64,000 nt of DNA, taken from positions 62,001 to 126,000 of the forward strand of contig CBDCPI010000004.1 in the NCBI GenBank assembly GCA_965220245.1, read 5' to 3'. This document shows positions 17,178-24,611 of the stretch, one piece after another. The DNA comes from CBDCPI01 sp965220245 (lineage in GTDB: Bacteria > Chloroflexota > Dehalococcoidia > Lucifugimonadales > UBA3495). The position numbers and the translations under genes were made by a program. Below the pieces are notes generated by a model. It was not told the DNA's origin and did not search any database. It worked only from the letters and a program-made list of their open reading frames with translations. Every line of letters starts with the position of its first letter. Position 1 is the stretch's first letter.

Positions 17178-18510
17178 CTGACAAGGGTAGGCATTTGATT
17201 GTTTCAGGTTTCTGCATGGTAGATGAGCTTCATATCGGGCGACGGTTCCGGCCACGGTTCAGGAAGCAGCCAGACCCTGCGCCAAAGTCTGCCCTTGGGC
17301 AGCAGCCGTCTCAGCCAGATGATGCCCTGCCGCAGTACACTGATAGTCCGTTTGGGAGCGCTCCAAGCGCTGCGGTGAGTGGACGCCAGAGCCTTCGGCG
17401 GTGCTCTGAGATGGCCGGGCGCTATGCCAAGCTCATTGGCGTCTTCTACCCTGGTCCCATACGCCAGCGTCCAGAACGTCGCCACCGACAACGCAAGCCA
17501 GTGCCTCGCCACCCGTTCGGGATCGGTCCTGCGAGTGTTCTGCCACTGCCACCCCAAGCTCTTGAGTGCTCTGAAGCCCAGTTCTATCCAGAACCGGAGC
17601 ATGTACCAGCACACCCCTGCTTCGCCGGGCGGCAGGTCGGTCATCACCACCCACGGCTCGTCTTGGCCCTGGTCCCAGACCACAATCACCGTCCCGCGGC
17701 GGCGCTTGCTGCTGTCCCTGAAAGCCGTCCCGGACCCAACATATGCGTGCCCCGGCCCCGGCACCAACGCTCGCGCCGGCAGGCGGGTTCCTCCGTCAGG
17801 GCAGAACACGGTGTTGACCGATTGCCGCATGTAAGGATGCCACCCCACAGAGCGTATCTGCTCCCACAGCCGCGGACTCCTCAAACCGCGGTCAGTCATC
17901 ACCAGCACGCTCATGTCCGGCGGCACCGCTTCGGACAGCAACTTCAGCAGACTCACCGCCGGCGCTATCCACTGCCCGGGTTTGTTGGCGGGCAGGATGT
18001 GCCAGGCCACCGGAATAGCGCAACTGCGATAGACCACGCTTATCGCAATGGCGTTTATCCGGTCGCCCTTCATCGTCGGGTCTATGGCAAGCACCAATCT
18101 GTCAGACTTCCACCAATTGAGAATCCATCGCAGCAGTGGAACGAAGCACAGTCTGACATCCAACTGCACTCCGCACGGGTTGGCGCGGTCCTGCCCATTG
18201 TACAGCCACTCCCGGAGATACTGCCGTATGCTGTTGAAGTTGCCTATGAACGAAAGCTCAGCGGCGACCGCGTTCTGGCAGCCGCTCTGGGCCATTATGA
18301 TGCCGTACACCCACAGGACCAGTCCCTTCAACTGAGACCCTCTGAGATGCGGCATGTAGTATTGTATGGTCTGCTTCATCTGGTAGTATTCGGTTGGGAA
18401 GCGCATGGCGAACCTCTGGCAGCCTTTCTGATTCTCACCAAAAAGATGCCAGAAAGCTGTGCGCTTTCCAAGTTCTTATGCCTATTTCATACTTTGCCTA
18501 CCCTTGTCAG
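17178..18510 (-). mobile_element. Complete IS4-family insertion sequence (1,333 bp)
   Basis: The element is bounded by perfect 16-bp terminal inverted repeats, CTGACAAGGGTAGGCA at 17178-17193 and its complement at 18495-18510. The 11-bp direct repeat CTCTCGGTGGG flanks it at 17167-17177 and 18511-18521 and is an exact target duplication, suggesting a recent insertion. A duplication of about this length fits the IS4 family. It carries one transposase gene and sits inside a decayed LRR gene. Confidence 0.92.
17204..18406 (-). CDS. IS4-family DDE transposase
   Basis: A 400-residue transposase that appears intact. The catalytic acids are probably Asp109 (LAIDPTMKGD), Asp172 (VMTDRGL) and Glu275. 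The Glu lies in the Y-(2)-R-(3)-E-(6)-K signature of the IS4 family: Tyr268, Arg271, Glu275, Lys282. The ORF fills most of the 1,333-bp element between the terminal repeats. A long opposite-strand reading frame over the same stretch is not a gene. Confidence 0.92.
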   Translation of the reverse strand: MRFPTEYYQMKQTIQYYMPHLRGSQLKGLVLWVYGIIMAQSGCQNAVAAELSFIGNFNSIRQYLREWLYNGQDRANPCGVQLDVRLCFVPLLRWILNWWKSDRLVLAIDPTMKGDRINAIAISVVYRSCAIPVAWHILPANKPGQWIAPAVSLLKLLSEAVPPDMSVLVMTDRGLRSPRLWEQIRSVGWHPYMRQSVNTVFCPDGGTRLPARALVPGPGHAYVGSGTAFRDSSKRRRGTVIVVWDQGQDEPWVVMTDLPPGEAGVCWYMLRFWIELGFRALKSLGWQWQNTRRTDPERVARHWLALSVATFWTLAYGTRVEDANELGIAPGHLRAPPKALASTHRSAWSAPKRTISVLRQGIIWLRRLLPKGRLWRRVWLLPEPWPEPSPDMKLIYHAET

Positions 18511-18739
18511 CTCTCGGTGGGGGTGAGTTGATGCTTACCAAGCAGTTTGAGAGACCAGTTGAATTTCTCTTATTCTAACCTTAGTGGTGTACGGTTCTGC
18601 TGAATCCCGCCACGCGCCACGCTCTCAATCCCGCAAAAATTGACCCCAGGGCACACAGGCCTAAACCCTCTCGGATTGACTGATATCAATTGGGAGAATT
18701 CTTGACAGAGGCGGGATAATCGGCCTAGCATTCAGACAG

Positions 18740-19093
18740 ATGCAGCGGTTTTTGGATGCGTATTGGGTTATCTACTTTGGAGGTTATGTCGTAGCTATCG
18801 TCATTTTAGGCGTGCTTCACTGGGATGACCTGAAACAGGGAGATAACCCGATTTACGTGCTGGCGGCGGTGTTCGGCGTGGCCGCCGGTGTATCTTCAGT
18901 ATTCGCAATCATCGTAGAGGTCGGAGGGCGCATGGTGCTGCTGATTCCGGCGGCCGTCAAGAGATTGAAAGAACAAGGGCGCCAAGAAGGGCGCCAAGAA
19001 GAACGCGCCGCATGGGAAGCATGGCTGAAGCGGCGCAGCGAAGCCGAGAGCAACAATCTGCCATTCGACGAGCCGCCGCCCCAAAGGGACTAG
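18740..19093 (+). CDS. Small two-helix membrane protein with charged tail
   Basis: A 117-residue protein of unknown function. Two hydrophobic segments are visible (about residues 8-26 and 38-60), then VLLIPAAVKRLKEQGRQEG, after which the tail is strongly charged and partly repetitive (GRQEGRQEE). This is a membrane anchor with a cytosolic helical tail. No family recognised. It lies between the IS element and an LRR scrap, in a clearly plastic region. A perfect 14-bp hairpin follows its stop codon. Confidence 0.6.
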   Translation: MQRFLDAYWVIYFGGYVVAIVILGVLHWDDLKQGDNPIYVLAAVFGVAAGVSSVFAIIVEVGGRMVLLIPAAVKRLKEQGRQEGRQEERAAWEAWLKRRSEAESNNLPFDEPPPQRD

Positions 19094-19108
19094 GGAATCC
19101 GGAGAGTG

Positions 19109-19139
19109 AGTATCCCACCCGCGGAGCGGGTGGGATACT
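19109..19139. terminator. Perfect 14-bp hairpin after the small membrane protein gene
   Basis: AGTATCCCACCCGC (19109-19122), the 3-nt loop GGA and the exact complement (19126-19139) form a very stable stem 15 bases after the stop at 19093. There is no U-run after it, so it may end transcription poorly, protect a 3' end, or be a mobile palindrome. Confidence 0.5.
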
Positions 19140-19218
19140 GCCTGAATTCAGCAACCTCGCCAACCTGAGTGCTCTGTTTCTGTTCCTCGACGAGGCCAAA
19201 TTGAGCGGGGGGAATGCC
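19132..19218 (+). pseudogene. Leucine-rich repeat scrap
   Basis: The reading LPEFSNLANLSALFLFLDE and then AKLSGG is one degenerate LRR unit (xPxxxxNLxxLxxLxLxxxxLSG). It has no start codon or companion repeats. It is probably a residue of the same LRR gene as 16918-17177, now separated by the IS element and the small membrane protein gene. Confidence 0.45.
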
Positions 19219-19287
19219 CTTCTCCTTGACGGATGCGGCCTTCCTGCGTATTCTTGGGGGCGTTGGCCGGGGGCGTTCCGGGCCTGA

Positions 19288-19324
19288 TTCCCCTCACCCT
19301 AACCCCCTCCCCAGGGAGAGGGAA
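19288..19324 (+). repeat. CCCTCACCC / GGAGAGGG dispersed repeat
   Basis: CCCCTCACCCTAACCCCCTC followed by CCCAGGGAGAGGG belongs to the same loose family as the repeats at 5174-5233 and 21940-21976. It lies about 30 bp before the Zn-ribbon/OB-fold gene. A CTTCGGGAGAAG tract lies between it and the start codon. Confidence 0.5.
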
Positions 19325-19356
19325 CTTTTAACATACCCTCTTCGGGAGAAGCTCTT

Positions 19357-19785
19357 ATGTCGCAGCAGCAGTCGCCGCCACCGATACCGCCTCCGCAGCC
19401 CCAACCGGAGTCGGACTTCTACTGGGAGAAGTGTAAGGCCCACGAGTTGTGGCTGCGTCACTGCAAAAGCTGCGATAACGCCTATTTCTATCCCAGGGAC
19501 ATTTGCCCTCTCTGCTTCTCTAGGGATACCGATTGGATTCAAAGCAGCGGACGGGGAACTCTGCACACCTTTGCCATCGTGCATCGCGGGCCCACCCCCG
19601 CCTTCCGGGACAAGACGCCCTACGTCGCGGCAATCGTCGAGGTGGAGAGTGGGGCCCGGATACCCACCAACATCGTCGGCGTTGAGCCGGACCCGGCGCT
19701 GATTAAAGTCGGTATGACGGTAGAGGTAGTGTTCGAAGACCTGGATGAAAACATCAGCCTGCCCAAGTTTCGGCCCTCGGTCTGA
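19357..19785 (+). CDS. Zn-ribbon/OB-fold protein (DUF35 type)
   Basis: A 142-residue protein with an N-terminal proline-rich leader, a rubredoxin-like zinc ribbon (CKSC then CPLC, about residues 36-53) and a C-terminal OB fold (GRGTLHTFAIVHRG through EVVFEDL). Such proteins usually accompany thiolase-like or HMG-CoA synthase-like enzymes and acyl-CoA metabolism. No thiolase gene is adjacent here; the next gene is an SDR on the same strand 71 bp on. Its partner is therefore unknown. Confidence 0.88.
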   Translation: MSQQQSPPPIPPPQPQPESDFYWEKCKAHELWLRHCKSCDNAYFYPRDICPLCFSRDTDWIQSSGRGTLHTFAIVHRGPTPAFRDKTPYVAAIVEVESGARIPTNIVGVEPDPALIKVGMTVEVVFEDLDENISLPKFRPSV

Positions 19786-19856
19786 GGGCTTGGCCTGAAG
19801 AGTGGATAAAAAGGCGGGAGTGTTGTTGCTTATTTCTCTCAGCCGAGGGCCGGTAA

Positions 19857-20645
19857 ATGGACCTTAAAGGCAAAGTGGCGATTGTCACCGGCGGCAGCCG
19901 CGGCATCGGACGGGCCATTTGCTTGGCCCTCGGTTCCCGCGGCGCCTCGGTGGTGGTCGCGGCCCGGACGGAAATAGACACCTCCGCCGGTACCCAATTC
20001 GAGAAATACGGCTCGGGGACCATCGGGGACACCGCCCGCCGCATCCAAGAGAATCACGGCGCCGCCCTGCCGGTGCGCTGTGACGTGACCGATGCGGCTG
20101 ACATCCAGCGTTTGGTCGATACCACCTTGGAGCACTTCGGCCGGATCGACGTGGTGGTGTCCAACGCCGGGATAGATTGCGAATCGCCGGTGGTGGACTT
20201 GGAGATCGAAGACTTGGACCGCTGCTTGGCGGTAAACGTCCGCGGGCCGTTGGTCCTGTGTAAGTACGCCCTGCCGTCGATGATAGCAACCGGCGACGGC
20301 GGCTCTATCTACTGCATCACCTCGGGCTCGGCGCGGGCTTACCGGTTGGGCCGGGTAGGCTATTCCATGAGCAAGGCCGCTCTGGAGAGGGCCTTCCTGA
20401 GTATGGCCGAAGAGGTCCGGCTGCATAATATCGCAGTCAACGTCCTGAGTCCGGGGCGGGTAGACACTTGGATGAACCGGCGGGGCGACTGGCCCGGCAC
20501 CGAGCACATTCCCATGGTCCAACCTGACGAGATCATCCCCGCTGGGGTGTGGCTGGCCGGACAAACTGCCCAGAGTTTCACCAGCCAAGTGGTGGAGCGG
20601 GCCGATTTCGGCGTCACCTGGGGGCCGGGAACTCGGTCGGCATAG
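19857..20645 (+). CDS. SDR family oxidoreductase
   Basis: A 262-residue classical short-chain dehydrogenase. Cofactor-binding TGGSRGIGRA is at residues 11-20, NAG is near 101, and the catalytic Ser and YSMSK (Tyr-x-x-x-Lys) lie near 155-175. AART after the second strand suggests NADP(H) preference. Substrate not predictable. It sits behind the Zn-ribbon/OB-fold gene, possibly in one transcript concerned with acyl or hydroxyacyl compounds. Confidence 0.9.
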   Translation: MDLKGKVAIVTGGSRGIGRAICLALGSRGASVVVAARTEIDTSAGTQFEKYGSGTIGDTARRIQENHGAALPVRCDVTDAADIQRLVDTTLEHFGRIDVVVSNAGIDCESPVVDLEIEDLDRCLAVNVRGPLVLCKYALPSMIATGDGGSIYCITSGSARAYRLGRVGYSMSKAALERAFLSMAEEVRLHNIAVNVLSPGRVDTWMNRRGDWPGTEHIPMVQPDEIIPAGVWLAGQTAQSFTSQVVERADFGVTWGPGTRSA

Positions 20646-20696
20646 GAACAGCCCTAACCCTCACCTCCTCCATCTGAGCTTGTCGAAGAGTCACGC

Positions 20697-21110
20697 TCAG
20701 GTCAACGGCTGCAGGATGTCCAGCAATTCCGCCACATCGTCAAGACCGAGATCGATAACCTCGGCGTTAAGGAACATTTTGCGCTCATAGTAGTTTCGAT
20801 GCAGCCCGTTGGCGATTTCTTCCAGTTCACGCACGCGGTCGTTCCCTGTCATGTTACGAACGTTGTTAAGGATGACGTTGAACTGACCGTGATGTTCATA
20901 TTGCCAGCCGTGGGCAAAGGCGATGGCCTTGACCATCCACGAGGCGGCTCCCCCGCCCTTTTCGGACGCTTGGTGCAGGTCGTTCCAGGCCAGATACCGG
21001 CGGCTCCTCTCAAGAAAGTAGCGGGCCCGCACGCGGGCATCGGTCACGGGAATGCCGGTCTCTTGGGGCTCCGGCAATTCTACCGGCGGCACTTGAGACA
21101 CATCGTTCAC
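20697..21110 (-). CDS. PaREP1/HEPN-like helical protein
   Basis: A 137-residue, mostly alpha-helical protein. The stretch ARYFLERSRRYLAWNDLHQA followed by SEKGGGAASWMVKAIA resembles the PaREP1 family, in which an EK.WGA helix is conserved (here EKGGGA). A second helix contains NGLHRNYYERKM. PaREP1 proteins are related to HEPN domains, but I do not see a clear R-x4-6-H RNase motif. No nucleotidyltransferase partner is adjacent, so a toxin-antitoxin role is not supported. The start may be further downstream than MNDVS. Confidence 0.5.
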   Translation of the reverse strand: MNDVSQVPPVELPEPQETGIPVTDARVRARYFLERSRRYLAWNDLHQASEKGGGAASWMVKAIAFAHGWQYEHHGQFNVILNNVRNMTGNDRVRELEEIANGLHRNYYERKMFLNAEVIDLGLDDVAELLDILQPLT

Positions 21111-21174
21111 TCCCTTCCCCTGTCTTGCGTTGTATATTGTATACTAGCCGCAAGCTAGAATCAGGAGAAGTGTT

Positions 21175-21489
21175 ATGACTACCGCCCGTACCATCATGCA
21201 GGAAGTCGCCCCTAAGCTGGCCGAGTTGAGCACCGACGTCCTCTTTGGCGACGTCTGGGAAAGGCCCGGATTGTCCAAGCGCGACCGCAGTCTGATCACC
21301 GTGGCCAGCCTGATCGCCCTCTACCGCACGGACCAACTCCGCGGTCACCTGGGCCGGGCGCTGGACAACGGCGTTACTAAGGACGAAATCGCCGAAGTAA
21401 TCACTCACATGGCTTTCTACGGGGGTTGGCCCGTTTCCGCCAACGCCGCCCGCGTCGCCAAAGAGGTGTTCGAGGAGCGGGGGATTTAA
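21175..21489 (+). CDS. Carboxymuconolactone decarboxylase family protein
   Basis: A 104-residue CMD-family protein. DVWERPGLSKRDRSLITVAS and GHLGRALDNGVTKDEIAEVI match the family core, and HMAFYGGWPVSANAA matches its C-terminal helix. It lacks the CxxC pair of AhpD-type peroxidase members, so it belongs with the decarboxylase-like branch whose true substrates are mostly unknown. It is divergent from the PaREP1-like gene, with a 64-bp gap. Confidence 0.9.
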   Translation: MTTARTIMQEVAPKLAELSTDVLFGDVWERPGLSKRDRSLITVASLIALYRTDQLRGHLGRALDNGVTKDEIAEVITHMAFYGGWPVSANAARVAKEVFEERGI

Positions 21490-21573
21490 CTTAACTGTGG
21501 TACGCTATTGAGTGGGTAGGTCGGGAAACGTCCCGTTGCGGCAAGCCAATATAAATACGAGGCGAGAACCACT

Positions 21574-21936
21574 ATGGGAGCGGTGTATATCGACATCGGC
21601 GTGGGTCACCCATCCGGCGGCGACCTCACCCCGGTACCCGATGTGCTGGTCGACACTGGGGCCGCCAACACTATGCTCCCCGAATCCCTGCTGACCAGGC
21701 TTCACATCGAACCCCTCGAATATGACCAATGGGAATTCGCCGACGGGAGCGTCCGTAAATTGGGATTCGCCATGGCCTGAATCTCGATTGACGACAGGAC
21801 GTTTCACTGCCCCGTCATTTTCGGGCCCGAAGACCAATACTTAGTGGGATCGACAACATTGGAAACATTCAGGCTAATGGTAGACCCAGTGGGTCAGGTG
21901 TTAGTGCCGCGAACGTTCCGGGCGCGGGCCATATAA
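21574..21936 (+). pseudogene. Retropepsin-like aspartyl protease, interrupted by a TGA
   Basis: The frame from 21574 reads an active-site strand VLVDTGAANTMLP (Asp-Thr-Gly) and continues to FAMA, where a TGA (21778-21780) breaks it. The same frame goes on with ISIDDRTFHCPVIFGPE, LVGSTTLETFRLMVDPV and VLVP, the normal second half of these 120-residue clan AA proteases. One CGA-to-TGA change would explain it, since Arg is common at that place. The gene looks recently inactivated unless the stop is a sequence error. Confidence 0.65.
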
Positions 21937-21939
21937 CAG

Positions 21940-21976
21940 AACCCCCTCTCTCTTGGGGAGAGGGTTGGGATGAGGG
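21940..21976 (+). repeat. Dispersed repeat supplying a Shine-Dalgarno-like tract
   Basis: ACCCCCTCTC and GGGGAGAGGGTT form a hairpin, followed by GGGATGAGGG. The last 10 bases are identical to those preceding the cobalamin adenosyltransferase gene. Here GAGGG ends seven bases before the ATG at 21984. Confidence 0.6.
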
Positions 21977-21983
21977 AAGACCT

Positions 21984-23660
21984 ATGCCACAGATGACTGG
22001 CGCAAAGTTCATGGCGGACACCCTTAAAGCCTATGGGGTTACCCACGTCTTTCTGGTCCCCGCCATTCTGCGCAGGGCCCTGGCGGAGATGGACTTGAAT
22101 GGCATCAAGCGAGTAATCACCCATGGGGAAAAGGCGGCGGCCTACATGGCCGACGGTTACGCCCGCGCCTCCAATCGCCCCGGCGTCTGCATGGCCCAGT
22201 CGGTGGGCGCGGCCAACCTGGCCGCCGGGCTACAGGACGCTTACCTGGGTCTGGCCCCGGTTATCGCCCTGACCGGCCACAAGCGCCACGACGAACAGTA
22301 CCGGAACGCCTACCAGGAGATCGAGCACTCCCGGCCCTTCGCCTCAGTCACCAAGTTCAGCGCCGTAGTGGAGAATGTCGAGCAGCTACCCCGGCTGCTG
22401 CGACAGGCCTTCCGGGAGGCCACCACGGGAGCGCCGGCCCCGGTGCATTTGGACATCCAGGGCATGGCCGGCGACGTGGCTACCGAGGCGGAGGCGGACT
22501 TGGAGCTGATCCTAGAGGAAGCCTTCACCCAACGGCCAGCGTTCCGTCCCGAGGCCGGTCCGGAAAGCGTTCGCCAAGCGGCCAGAGTGCTCTCCGGGGC
22601 CCAGCGCCCGGTAATCGTGGCCGGCGGCGGCGTCACCTCCTCCCAAGCCCAGCAGGAGGTGGTGGAGCTGGCGGAGATGCTTTCCATACCGGTGGCAACT
22701 TCCCTCAACGCCAAAGGGGCCATCCCCGACAACCACCCCCTGTCGGTGGGCGTCGTCGGCTCCTACTCCCGGTGGTGCGCCAACCGGGTGGTGCACGAGG
22801 CCGACTTGGTGCTCTTCATCGGCAGCCACACCGGCAGCCAGGTGACCAACGAATGGCGCATCCCCGCTCCGGGAACGCCGGTTATCCAGATCGACATCGA
22901 CCCTTCGGAGTTAGGGCGCAGCTACCCGGCCCAAGTCGCTCTGCACGGCGACGCCAAGGCCACCACCCGACGGCTCATCGAGGCGCTGGAACCCATTGGA
23001 GGGCGCACGGAATGGGTTTCCCGGGCCCAGCAATTGGTCGCGGAGTGGCGGGAGGATGTGGCACCACGGGCCAACTCGGAAGCGGTGCCCATTATCCCGG
23101 AGCGGCTCTGCACCGAAATCACGAAATTCCTGCCGTCGGACTCGATGCTGGTGGCTGATACCGGTCATGCGGGCATCTGGACCGGGAGTATGGTCGACTT
23201 CAATCACCCGGGCCAAGGCTATATCCGCTGCGCCGGGTCGCTGGGCTGGGGACTGTCGGCGGCGATGGGCGCGAAATGCGCCCTGCCCGACCGGCCAGTG
23301 CTGTGCTTCTCGGGCGACGGCGGGTTCTGGTACCACATCGCCGAACTGGAAACGGCAGTCCGCAACAACATTAACGTCGTGACGGTCATCAACAACAACA
23401 GCGCGCTGAGCCAAGACCAGCGGGGCGACCACCGGGCCTACCAAGGCATCGAGGGGGGAGCGCCCGAGGAACTATGGCGGTTCACCGATACCAACTTTGC
23501 CGGGGTGGCGGAGTCCATCGGCTGTTTCGGCATCCGGGTGGAACGGCCGGGAGACATCCAGAGCGCCTTGGAGCAGGCCTTCGCTTCGGGGAAGCCCGCG
23601 GTGGTCGACGTGGTCACCGATCAGTTGGACAGCTTGGCCCCGGTGCCGTGGAGCCCGTAG
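21984..23660 (+). CDS. Thiamine pyrophosphate-dependent enzyme, acetolactate synthase-like
   Basis: A 558-residue TPP enzyme with the usual N-terminal pyrimidine-binding, central Rossmann and C-terminal pyrophosphate-binding domains. The catalytic Glu lies in THGEKAAAYMADGYAR near residue 49. The TPP/Mg motif is GDGGFWYHIAELETAVRNN with the closing INNN near 450-480. It is shorter than true acetolactate synthase in the FAD-binding region, and no ilvN or ilvC is adjacent. A decarboxylase or lyase with another substrate is likely. Confidence 0.88.
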   Translation: MPQMTGAKFMADTLKAYGVTHVFLVPAILRRALAEMDLNGIKRVITHGEKAAAYMADGYARASNRPGVCMAQSVGAANLAAGLQDAYLGLAPVIALTGHKRHDEQYRNAYQEIEHSRPFASVTKFSAVVENVEQLPRLLRQAFREATTGAPAPVHLDIQGMAGDVATEAEADLELILEEAFTQRPAFRPEAGPESVRQAARVLSGAQRPVIVAGGGVTSSQAQQEVVELAEMLSIPVATSLNAKGAIPDNHPLSVGVVGSYSRWCANRVVHEADLVLFIGSHTGSQVTNEWRIPAPGTPVIQIDIDPSELGRSYPAQVALHGDAKATTRRLIEALEPIGGRTEWVSRAQQLVAEWREDVAPRANSEAVPIIPERLCTEITKFLPSDSMLVADTGHAGIWTGSMVDFNHPGQGYIRCAGSLGWGLSAAMGAKCALPDRPVLCFSGDGGFWYHIAELETAVRNNINVVTVINNNSALSQDQRGDHRAYQGIEGGAPEELWRFTDTNFAGVAESIGCFGIRVERPGDIQSALEQAFASGKPAVVDVVTDQLDSLAPVPWSP

Positions 23661-23671
23661 GGGTTTGTTTT

Positions 23672-23763
23672 GAACGCAGAGGCCGCAAAGACCGAGCGGA
23701 GAGCGCAGAGGGCATTGGGTCATACTCTGCGCTCCTTGCGGTGCTCAGCGATCTCTGCGTTGA
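23672..23763. repeat. Long imperfect palindrome between convergent genes
   Basis: AACGCAGAGGCCGCAAAGAC and GAGCGCAGAG on one side are mirrored by CTCTGCGCTCCTTGCGG and CTCTGCGTT on the other. The palindrome fills the gap between the TPP enzyme gene and the MetF-like gene. It also encodes the last residues of the latter (LQRRDR). It may act as a terminator in both directions. Confidence 0.65.
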
Positions 23764-24608
23764 AGGAACTCCCGGGCGGCGTCGTAGTTGCGCGCGCCGC
23801 CCCGGCGGATGGGGGGCACCAAGTAGATATTGCGAAGCTCGGCCTCCCTAAAGGCTTGGTATAAGTCCAAAGCCATTTCCACCTCCGGCCCGTCCCGCTC
23901 CAGCTCTTGCCGCATCGCTAGGGGAACTGAGCTGAAGACCACCCCATCCTTCTCCAGAATCTGTAGTCCCCAAAACACCGGCAGCGGCAACGCCTCGCCG
24001 TAGGCCGCTGCGTACACGTCGAGGAACCGGGCGGCCTCCGCAACGTCGAAGATCGGCTGAGTGATCAGAAACTGGGCTCCAGCTAATACCTTGCGGCGGG
24101 CCAACGCGGTTTCCGCTTCGAGGCCCCGGCCCAAGTCGACGGTGGCCCCAATGCAGAAGTCGGTGGGTGACCGCAACCGGGAACCTCGAAAGTCATACCC
24201 CTCGTTCAAGTCGCTAATGGCCGTAATCAAATCTGTGGGCTGAATATCAGCGACTGGCTTAACCAAGGTCAAGTCCCGTTCGTTGAACGGGTCACCCTGC
24301 ACCACCACCACGTTTTCGAGGCCCAGAAGCTGGGCCCCCAATAGCTGCGACTGGAGGGCCAAGCGGTTCATGTCCCGGGTAGCCAGGGTAAACACCGTAT
24401 CCTTGCCGGTGTGCAGTTTAATGGCGCCAGCCAACATCGGGGAGTTCACCCTTACGGCTCTGCCGGGGTTGTAGGCGACCGAGATGAAGTCAGCGTCTAT
24501 CTCGGCTTGCGGCAGCACCGATAGGTCGCCGGAGCGGGGCGGAGAAAAGTCGCAGATAAACGAGCTACGGCCGCTGGCCTCGAAGCAACGGTGAATTACC
24601 TTGGCCAG
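23745..24608 (-). CDS. Methylenetetrahydrofolate reductase-like protein with non-canonical start
   Basis: A MetF-like FAD/TIM-barrel protein that would reduce 5,10-methylene-THF. Core matches are TRDMNRLALQSQLLGAQLLG, VVVQGDPF, and QFLITQPIFD. The conserved N-terminal strand CDFSPPRSGD lies upstream of the first ordinary start codon (GTG at 24518), in frame. The frame reaches back to the stop of the MqnA gene (24612-24614), offering only CTG at 24608 or ATT as starts. With CTG the protein has 287 residues, the usual family length. The catalytic Glu of E. coli MetF is replaced by Asp in CDFSPPR. An enzyme on other one-carbon carriers remains possible. Confidence 0.75.
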   Translation of the reverse strand: MAKVIHRCFEASGRSSFICDFSPPRSGDLSVLPQAEIDADFISVAYNPGRAVRVNSPMLAGAIKLHTGKDTVFTLATRDMNRLALQSQLLGAQLLGLENVVVVQGDPFNERDLTLVKPVADIQPTDLITAISDLNEGYDFRGSRLRSPTDFCIGATVDLGRGLEAETALARRKVLAGAQFLITQPIFDVAEAARFLDVYAAAYGEALPLPVFWGLQILEKDGVVFSSVPLAMRQELERDGPEVEMALDLYQAFREAELRNIYLVPPIRRGGARNYDAAREFLQRRDR

Positions 24609-24611
24609 GGG

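Noticed and set aside
17195..18526. Long plus-strand open frame across the IS element
   Set aside because: It is antisense to the intact transposase and its translation is low-complexity, rich in Pro, Arg and His.
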